Origin: Corynebacterium glyciniphilum AJ 3170
GTDB taxonomy: Bacteria > Actinomycetota > Actinomycetes > Mycobacteriales > Mycobacteriaceae
Direction of reading: 5' to 3'
Assembly (NCBI RefSeq): GCF_007673095.1
Contig: NZ_VDYZ01000016.1
Coordinates: 1-64,000 of the forward strand
DNA length: 64,000 nt
Part shown: positions 58,434 to 64,000 of the stretch, in pieces
Layout: each line of letters opens with the position of its first letter
Numbering within the stretch: position 1 is the stretch's first letter
Notes under the pieces: generated by a model
The model's database searches: none
What the model was told of the DNA's origin: nothing
What the model saw: the letters and a program-made list of their open reading frames with translations, nothing else
Translations under genes and position numbers: made by a program

Positions 58434-59615
58434 CTACACCGCCCGGATGTGGGTGTCGGCGTGGTCGTCGTAACCGCCGTAGCCGTCGTAGCCATCGTCG
58501 TCTGTGTAGTCGGAGTAAGCCGGGTAATCGGCGTATGCCAGGTCGGCGAACTCCGGGTCCGCGTCATCGCTCTCCAGCACCACGGCCCCTGGGCGCAGCA
58601 GGCGGTCCGGGACACCGAGCTCACGGTCATCGGTGTTGCGTACACCGAGACGGGCACGCCGCATCCGGGCGATCCGCCGACGACGCAGCCGGGCCTCCTC
58701 GACCACCTGGCGTCGCAGGTAGTAGAGGTACACACCGGACAGTGCCACCATCACCACGACCGCAGACCAGACAGCGCCACCCAGGATCACGGCAGCCACG
58801 ACGGACACCACGCACAGTGCCGCCAGCACCGACAGCACCCGCTTACGACGCATCTGACGCCGTTCGACCAGACGCTGGGACGCCTCCGGATCGTAGAAAC
58901 CACGACCACGGCGGGCCGCGGCGTAGTCGAGCTCCTCCGCGGTCAGTTCCCCGTCACCGTACTCGTCATCGAGGAAATCATCGGAGGACTCGTCGTCGCC
59001 CCCGACCTGTGCATCGGCCTCGTACTGCTCGTCTGTTCCCACCGTGACGTCGATGTCGCCGCCGCGCAGGTATGCCGCCGGGACGTCGGAGAACCGTCGA
59101 CGGTCCTCGCCGACCGCCGTGACCGGGGCTACGTCCACCCGCTCGTCGCCGGTCCCGGCCTCGTCGGTGACGTCTGCCTCGTCTGTGTCATCTGCGTCCT
59201 CACCGACCTCCGTGTCGACGACGAAGGCGGAGTCCTCGACAGCCTCCGTATCACTCGCCAGGGGGTCCACCGGGGCGAACTCACCGGTGTCCTCCTCGTC
59301 GAGGGGACGGTAACCGACCACCTCGCCTTCAATGATGCCCGGCACATCACGCCCCGTGTCGTCGATGATCACCTGCTCGGGTTCAGCCTCGACCAGTTCA
59401 ATGTCGTCATCGACATCCGCGTGGTACAGCGATTCCGCCGGCAGGGGCCGCTTCCGGGGGCGCGAGATCTCCGCACCCCCTTCATGCAGGACACGGGTCT
59501 CGGACAACGCCTTCGACGTCCGCCGGACCGGCGACTGGTTACGGAGGAACAACGGCGCAAGGAGAAGAAGCCAGACAACCGCGATCAGGATCAGAGAGCT
59601 GAGGGAGCCGGACAC
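58434..59615 (-). CDS. glpR: Divisome membrane receptor GlpR / SepX-type protein
   Basis: 393 residues. An N-terminal helix (LILIAVVWLLLLAPLFLRNQ), a long acidic disordered stretch (about 75-225, rich in Asp/Glu), then two more helices (VLSVLAALCVVSVVAAVIL, AVVVMVALSGVYLYYLRRQ) and a Tyr/Asp-rich tail. This matches actinobacterial SepX, called GlpR in C. glutamicum, the membrane receptor that recruits the gephyrin-like Glp to the division site and links FtsZ with polar growth. glp and galU are neighbours, as in C. glutamicum. GTG at 59615 with GAAAGGAAAGG upstream and a TATCGT -10 box. Confidence 0.82.
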   Translation of the reverse strand: MSGSLSSLILIAVVWLLLLAPLFLRNQSPVRRTSKALSETRVLHEGGAEISRPRKRPLPAESLYHADVDDDIELVEAEPEQVIIDDTGRDVPGIIEGEVVGYRPLDEEDTGEFAPVDPLASDTEAVEDSAFVVDTEVGEDADDTDEADVTDEAGTGDERVDVAPVTAVGEDRRRFSDVPAAYLRGGDIDVTVGTDEQYEADAQVGGDDESSDDFLDDEYGDGELTAEELDYAAARRGRGFYDPEASQRLVERRQMRRKRVLSVLAALCVVSVVAAVILGGAVWSAVVVMVALSGVYLYYLRRQVVEEARLRRRRIARMRRARLGVRNTDDRELGVPDRLLRPGAVVLESDDADPEFADLAYADYPAYSDYTDDDGYDGYGGYDDHADTHIRAV

Positions 59616-59765
59616 TAGCGGCCTTTCCTTTCACCGACGACAATCATGACAACCAAGACATTCGAGACGCATCACGATGGAACAATGCCACCGACGATAC
59701 GTGCCGAGCTGGCGGGGGCGCCGCAGGCGCGCCGTGCCGTGTCGCAGGCGACCGGATACCGTCAG

Positions 59766-60377
59766 CTACCGTGCCAACCCTGAGGGACGTTCCTCGACCG
59801 TCAGACCCACGAGGACGTGATCGCGCCACTGCCCGTTGATGTGCAGATTGCGCTGCAGCAGTCCTTCCTCCCGGAAACCCACCTTCTCCAGCACCCGACG
59901 CGACGCCACGTTGGACTCCAGCACGGTCGCCTCCACCCGGTGCATCCCGACCTGGGTCATCGCGTGATCCACCCCGAGTGCCACAGCACTGCTCGCCACT
60001 CCCCTGCCGCTGAAGCCCGAATACACCCAGTAACCGATCCAGCAACTGCACACCACACCATGCTGGACATTTCCCAGGGTCAGCTGACCGGCGAACGCCC
60101 CGTCAACCTCGATGGCGAACGGAAGCAGGACCCCCTGTGCCGCCAGGGCCGTGAGGCCGGAATAGTTGCGTCGCCACATCGCCTTCGTGTGGGCCTCCCA
60201 CCACTGCCCGGGCACCGTCGGTTCCACCGGACGCAGCAGGTGCTCGTCCGCATTGCGGAACTCGGACCAGTGCCGACCGTCGCGTCGGGACAGGGGACGC
60301 AAGCGGACCCGTCCCGCACCAGTCTCGACCGTAGGGGTCTTCGCCGGCCACCCGGGGTGGCGGTTCGTCAGCAGCAC
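59766..60377 (-). CDS. rimJ: GNAT N-acetyltransferase, RimJ/RimL-like
   Basis: 203 residues. Features are VRLRPLSRRDGRHWSEFRN, the acetyl-CoA loop region WVYSGFSGRGVASSAVALGV and HRVEATVLESNVASRRVLEKVGF (conserved Asn), then EGLLQRNLHINGQWRDHVLV. RimJ-type enzymes acetylate N-termini, notably of ribosomal protein S5. It lies between glp and glpR, 7 bases after glp, a conserved group in Corynebacterium. GTG start at 60377. Confidence 0.88.
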   Translation of the reverse strand: MLLTNRHPGWPAKTPTVETGAGRVRLRPLSRRDGRHWSEFRNADEHLLRPVEPTVPGQWWEAHTKAMWRRNYSGLTALAAQGVLLPFAIEVDGAFAGQLTLGNVQHGVVCSCWIGYWVYSGFSGRGVASSAVALGVDHAMTQVGMHRVEATVLESNVASRRVLEKVGFREEGLLQRNLHINGQWRDHVLVGLTVEERPSGLAR

Positions 60378-60384
60378 AGGTGGT

Positions 60385-61635
60385 TCACACCCGGTTCGTC
60401 AGGAACATGACGTCAACGACCTCGCCGGGCTCTACCCGGGTCCTGTCACCGGGAACGACGATCAGGCCGTTCGACTGGCCGTGGCTGCCCAGCAGATGGG
60501 TGGGTTCCCCACCTGCGACCGCGCCGAGCGGATCAACGAGGAACTCGCCGGTCTCGCGGTCACGCATGAGCTGTGCACGGATGAAACCACGACGGTGCGG
60601 CGCCGATTCCAGGCCGGCGATGGTCCTGGCCTTGACCATCCGACGCATGGACTGGCGCTGACCGCGGAGGATCTGCACCAGGGGACGCACCATGACCTCG
60701 AACGCGACGAGAGCCGCACTCGGGTTGGAGGGAAGCAGGAACGTGGGCACCCGGTCCGCCCCGAGAATGCCGAACCCCTGCACAGAGCCGGGGTGCATCG
60801 CCACACGGGAGACGTCCAGGTCACCGAGCTCGGCGAGGATCTCACGGAGCCGGTCACTCGACGAGCCACCCACTCCCCCGGCGATCACCAGGATCTCCGA
60901 ACGGATGAGCTGCCCCTCGATGATGTCGCGGAGCCGCCGGTCCTCGCCGCCGACGATACCGAGCCGGTTGACATCCGCACCCGCCTCGCGTCCGGCGGCA
61001 GCCAGAGCGTAGGAGTTCACGTCATGGACCTGGCCCAGTCCGGGGTCACGGTCGATGTCGACGAGCTCAGGGCCGAAAGACAGCACAGCCATTCTCGGGC
61101 GCGGATACACCAGCACCTTGGAGCGCCCGGCAGCCGCCAGTAACCCGACCTGCGCCGCCCCTATCACCGAGCCCTGTTCGACAACGACATCACCGGGCTG
61201 CACGTCCGAGCCGGCGCGGTGGATGAACTGCCCGGCTGCCACCGGGCGTAGTGCCTCGGTGCGGCGCCCGTCGTCCTCAGCCCAGTCGAGGGGGACGACA
61301 GCGTCCGCGAGTGTGGGTACCGGTGCCCCCGCCTGGACCCGCACCGCCTGTCTGGGCTGCAGTCGCACCGGACGGTGCGAACCCGCCCCGACATCACCGA
61401 CGACCGGGAGCTTCGCGGAGGGGACGTCCGGGTCGACGCTGCCGGCGTGGCGGACATCGACGGAACGCACCGCATAACCGTCCACCGCCGCCTGGTCGAA
61501 ACCGGGGACCGACATCTCCGACTCCACCTGTTCGGCACACCGCAGCCCGAGTGCCTCTGAAATCGCGGTGCGCACCGGTTCCGGTGTTACTGCCGCGGCG
61601 CTGACCGTGGCCAGCTGCTCCTCAACAGTTCTCAC
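60385..61635 (-). CDS. glp: Gephyrin-like protein Glp (MoeA paralogue)
   Basis: 416 residues with MoeA domain order: GFDQAAVDGYAV (DGYA with the conserved Asp), VPLDWAEDD, AVLSFGPELVD, VHDVNSYALAAAGREAGADV, IAGGVGGSSSDRLREIL, VAMHPGSVQGFG and a final beta domain. Several MoeA signatures are altered: TGDEL is SFGPEL, GGVSxGxxD is GGVGGSSSD, and the KPGKP substrate motif reads MHPGSVQ. With no molybdenum genes nearby and glpR two genes downstream, the FtsZ-binding division protein Glp is the best call rather than molybdenum insertion. GTG start at 61635; TAGAGT box at 61706-61711. Confidence 0.82.
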   Translation of the reverse strand: MRTVEEQLATVSAAAVTPEPVRTAISEALGLRCAEQVESEMSVPGFDQAAVDGYAVRSVDVRHAGSVDPDVPSAKLPVVGDVGAGSHRPVRLQPRQAVRVQAGAPVPTLADAVVPLDWAEDDGRRTEALRPVAAGQFIHRAGSDVQPGDVVVEQGSVIGAAQVGLLAAAGRSKVLVYPRPRMAVLSFGPELVDIDRDPGLGQVHDVNSYALAAAGREAGADVNRLGIVGGEDRRLRDIIEGQLIRSEILVIAGGVGGSSSDRLREILAELGDLDVSRVAMHPGSVQGFGILGADRVPTFLLPSNPSAALVAFEVMVRPLVQILRGQRQSMRRMVKARTIAGLESAPHRRGFIRAQLMRDRETGEFLVDPLGAVAGGEPTHLLGSHGQSNGLIVVPGDRTRVEPGEVVDVMFLTNRV

Positions 61636-61738
61636 GTGGCCGTCCTCACGGGTTCTCGGGAAGTTTCAGGATGATGTGCAGGGTGTACGAGTACAGACTC
61701 TGCAGACTCTACCGTCTACAGGCACGGAAACCGCAGAA

Positions 61739-61763
61739 GGTGGCGCCCATGTCGGGCACCACC
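61739..61763 (-). terminator. Hairpin after galU
   Basis: GGTGGTGCCC and GGGCGCCACC pair on the minus strand around ATGT-type loop bases, followed by TTCTG. It lies about 40 bases after the galU stop and separates galU from glp. Confidence 0.6.
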
Positions 61764-61803
61764 TCCAGTTCGTGTCAGTACCGGCAGGACGGTCGGTACG
61801 TTC

Positions 61804-62760
61804 TCACTTCTCCAGTCGCCGCGACAACCACCGTTCCAGCGAGGGCCCGTAGGACGGGTCGTCGAGAGCGAAGTCCACGCAGGCGCGGATGAACCCGCCC
61901 GGGTTACCGAGGTCATGGCGATTCCCCCGGTGGACGTAGACATGCACCGGATGCCCCTCGTCAATGAGCTTGGCGATGGCGTCGGTGACCTGGATTTCCC
62001 CACCCTTGCCCGGTTCAGTCCGGCGCAGCGCGTCGAAGATGGAACGGTCGAGGAGGTAACGGCCGGTGGCCACGATATTCGAGGGGGCGTCGGCGGCATC
62101 AGGCTTCTCGACCATACCGGTCACCCGCCTGACCTGGTCGTCGGCACCGTCAGCACCGTCAGCCTCTGCGATCTCGAAGACACCGTAGTTCGAGACCTCC
62201 TCCTCCGGGACCTCGAAACCGCACAGGACCGTGCCGCCGTAGCGCTTACGCACCTCGATCATCTCGTTCATCACGCCGAAAGGCAGGACGAGATCATCCG
62301 GGAGCAGGACGGCGAAAGCGTCCTCGTCCTCGTCGAGGGCGTCCTCGGCACAGCCGATGGCGTGGCCGAGCCCGAGAGGGCGGTCCTGGTTCACCGAGAC
62401 CGCCGTGATCATCTCGTTGACGGCCCGCACCTTGTTGAGCTGCTCGGTCTTGCCGCGCGATTCGAGGGTGTCCTCCAGGAGTTCATCACGGTCGAAGAAC
62501 GCCATGATGCCCTGCTTGCGGGGTGAGGTGACCACCGCCAGCCGGGAAGCGCCGGCCTGGGAGGCCTCTTTCGCGATGAGCTCGATACCGGGGGTATCCA
62601 CCACGGGCAGGAGCTCTTTGGGGACTGTCTTGGTCGCCGGAAGGAAACGGGTACCCAGACCGGCGGCAGGAACCACGACAGTTCGGATCCCACCGGTGGA
62701 AACGCCGTCGGAGACGCCGTCTGGAGAGCCGGAGGGAACAGGTGAGTTGGTAGTTGCCAT
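61804..62760 (-). CDS. galU: UTP-glucose-1-phosphate uridylyltransferase
   Basis: 318 residues. Motifs: VVPAAGLGTRFLPATKTVPKELLPVVDTP, VTSPRKQGIMAFFDRDEL, QDRPLGLGHAIGCAE, VLLPDDLVLP and GMVEKPDAADAPSNIVATGRYLL, the full GalU pattern. It makes UDP-glucose for trehalose, glycans and the mycolyl-carrier sugars. The ATG at 62760 follows a TAGGAT box (62768-62773) by exactly seven bases, so the transcript is probably leaderless. Divergent from the formyltetrahydrofolate cyclo-ligase gene, as in other corynebacteria. Confidence 0.96.
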   Translation of the reverse strand: MATTNSPVPSGSPDGVSDGVSTGGIRTVVVPAAGLGTRFLPATKTVPKELLPVVDTPGIELIAKEASQAGASRLAVVTSPRKQGIMAFFDRDELLEDTLESRGKTEQLNKVRAVNEMITAVSVNQDRPLGLGHAIGCAEDALDEDEDAFAVLLPDDLVLPFGVMNEMIEVRKRYGGTVLCGFEVPEEEVSNYGVFEIAEADGADGADDQVRRVTGMVEKPDAADAPSNIVATGRYLLDRSIFDALRRTEPGKGGEIQVTDAIAKLIDEGHPVHVYVHRGNRHDLGNPGGFIRACVDFALDDPSYGPSLERWLSRRLEK

Positions 62761-62767
62761 GATTCGA

Positions 62768-62773
62768 ATCCTA
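62768..62773 (-). promoter_or_regulatory. -10 box of galU, leaderless arrangement
   Basis: TAGGAT, seven bases before the galU ATG, with no Shine-Dalgarno between them. Confidence 0.5.
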
Positions 62774-62886
62774 CAGGGATCACCCCCTCGTGGCCCGGTG
62801 AGAACACACCGACACCCGGAAAACGGACAGTCCGGGGAGGGAGAACCGGACCGACGGTACCCTCGGTACCTCTATGATCGGCGGAT

Positions 62887-63543
62887 ATGCGCCACGAAAC
62901 AGATCACGCCGCCCGGGCTGTCCGGGCTGCCAAGCAGGAGCTCCGGCAGCACATCAGGGCAGGGCGGCGCGCCGTGCCGCCGGGCGAACGGTCCCACCGG
63001 GACGCCGCGATCGCCGACCACCTGCGGGTCCTGCTGGACGGCGACGCAGACCGGGCGGTCGCCGCATTCGCCGGGCTCCCCGGCGAGCCCGGCGGTGCGG
63101 GGCTCCCGGACACACTCCGTGACGCCGGGTTCGAGATATGGCTCCCGGTCGTCCCCGGTCCCGCCCGACCGCTGTCGTGGCTCCCTTACCGGGGCGCACA
63201 GTCGACCCGCCGCGGCACCTTCGGCATCGCGGAACCGTCAGAAACACCGGAGTTCCCGTCACCGATATCCACCATGGACTTGTCCGGGCGTGTCAGCACC
63301 CTGGTGATCCCCGCACTCGCCGTCGACAGGGACGGCACCCGCCTCGGACAGGGAGGCGGCTACTACGACCGGACCTTCAGCGTCCTGACCGGGTGCGGGG
63401 AACCTGGCACACTTGTGGCAGTCGTCGACCACAGCGAGTTCGGGGTCGACGTCCCCAGGACAGGTCACGACGCCTCCGTCCAGATCGTCGTGACCGACTC
63501 GGGTATCTTCCCGACGTCCACCGGCGACCGGCCCCCCCGGTAG
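62887..63543 (+). CDS. 5-formyltetrahydrofolate cyclo-ligase
   Basis: 218 residues. VRAAKQELRQHIRAGRRAVP (N-terminal ATP-site helix), FEIWLPVVPGPARPLSW and the signature RLGQGGGYYDRTF identify the family. The enzyme recycles 5-formyl-THF to 5,10-methenyl-THF using ATP. ATG at 62887 follows a TATGAT box (62873-62878) by eight bases. mscL follows 47 bases downstream. Confidence 0.92.
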   Translation: MRHETDHAARAVRAAKQELRQHIRAGRRAVPPGERSHRDAAIADHLRVLLDGDADRAVAAFAGLPGEPGGAGLPDTLRDAGFEIWLPVVPGPARPLSWLPYRGAQSTRRGTFGIAEPSETPEFPSPISTMDLSGRVSTLVIPALAVDRDGTRLGQGGGYYDRTFSVLTGCGEPGTLVAVVDHSEFGVDVPRTGHDASVQIVVTDSGIFPTSTGDRPPR

Positions 63544-63590
63544 CCGGACCGTACCCCCTCTCTCGGTTCTACCAGCACAAGGAGTGCATC

Positions 63591-64000
63591 ATGCTCAAGG
63601 GTTTCAAAGACTTCATCACCCGCGGAAACGTGATGGAACTGGCCATCGCCGTCATCATCGGTGCCGCGTTCACCGCCATCGTCACCGCCATCTCCGACTC
63701 CCTGATCCAACCCCTGATCAACTGCTTCGGTGGTGCAGAAGTCGACGGCCTGAAGTTCCAGCTGCGCGACGGCATGGACAGTACCCAGATCGACCTCGGC
63801 GCGATCATCACCGCAGCGATCAACTTCCTGATCATCGCCGGTGTGGTCTACTTCATCCTCGTCGCCCCGATGAACAAGCTGAACGAGCTCAACGCGCGGC
63901 GCAAGGGTATCGATCCGGAAGAGACCGTCGCCTCCGAAGTCGACCTGCTTGTGGAGATCCGCGACCTGCTCGCGAACCAGAGCGGCATCACCTCGGCATC
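63591..64000 (+). CDS. mscL: Large-conductance mechanosensitive channel MscL, 5' part
   Basis: The first 136 codons are in the window; the gene continues past the right edge. LKGFKDFITRGNVMELAIAVIIGAAFTAIV is split over the N-terminal helix and TM1, and AIITAAINFLIIAGVVYFILVAPMNKL is TM2, the standard MscL layout. The cytosolic helix EVDLLVEIRDLLANQ is also visible. The homopentamer releases solutes on osmotic downshock. AAGGAG lies seven bases before the ATG. The neighbourhood with galU, glp and glpR is conserved. Confidence 0.95.
   Translation, partial: MLKGFKDFITRGNVMELAIAVIIGAAFTAIVTAISDSLIQPLINCFGGAEVDGLKFQLRDGMDSTQIDLGAIITAAINFLIIAGVVYFILVAPMNKLNELNARRKGIDPEETVASEVDLLVEIRDLLANQSGITSA

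Noticed and set aside
60385-61635. Annotation as a functional molybdopterin molybdenumtransferase MoeA
   Set aside because: Key substrate motifs are altered, no molybdenum genes are near, and the glpR/rimJ/galU context matches the division protein Glp.

Overview
The window is a GC-rich chromosomal segment from an actinobacterium, almost certainly a Corynebacterium. The evidence is the mycolata-type gene content and order: metG-tatD-rpfB-ksgA-ispE-ABC-F, glmU-prs-rplY-pth, a membrane protein O-mannosyltransferase beside rsmI, a gephyrin-like Glp with its GlpR receptor beside galU, and an FMN-riboswitch-controlled PnuX-type transporter. Many genes also have a TAnnnT -10 box only 6-8 bases before the start codon, the arrangement of leaderless actinobacterial transcripts. 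No complete prophage, insertion sequence or CRISPR array was seen.

Layout. Positions 1-2604 hold a divergent class I ribonucleotide reductase locus: two FMN split-barrel proteins and nrdE leftwards, nrdI-nrdF rightwards. Positions 2616-14650 hold housekeeping genes (mazG, mfd, tRNA-Gln, glmU, prs, rplY, two tandem pth genes, a spermidine-synthase-like gene). Positions 14665-25711 carry a DUF222/HNH gene with a degenerate SOS box, an ABC exporter pair, a Fpg/Nei glycosylase behind an aconitase, release factor 3 and two hydrolases. Positions 25777-32392 hold an MmpL transporter with its TetR regulator and a cluster of DUF1648 membrane proteins with an M23 peptidase. Positions 32473-37712 hold a riboswitch-controlled vitamin transporter, acyl-CoA metabolism genes and PPK2. 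Positions 38023-40464 are an accessory island: an orphan HsdR-N-like nuclease protein, two tiny amphipathic-peptide genes with twin terminators and palindromes, a peptide-gene remnant and two copies of a further short element. Positions 40465-52606 return to conserved genes, with a TPP riboswitch before tenA and a second DUF222/HNH gene that has a near-consensus SOS box. Positions 52692-64000 hold a BCCT transporter, rsmI, pmt, a zinc-finger/DoxX pair, the glpR-rimJ-glp group, galU, a 5-formyltetrahydrofolate cyclo-ligase and the start of mscL.

The most interesting result is NrdF. Three of its metal-ligand glutamates are replaced by Gln113, Ser173 and Lys207. This is the QSK signature of the metal-free class Ie ribonucleotide reductases, which use a DOPA radical installed with the help of NrdI. 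Here nrdE is translationally coupled to two flavin-dependent-type proteins, which are candidate accessory factors for that chemistry. The second most interesting is the tiny-peptide repeat island at 39.4-40.4 kb, for which I know no described family.
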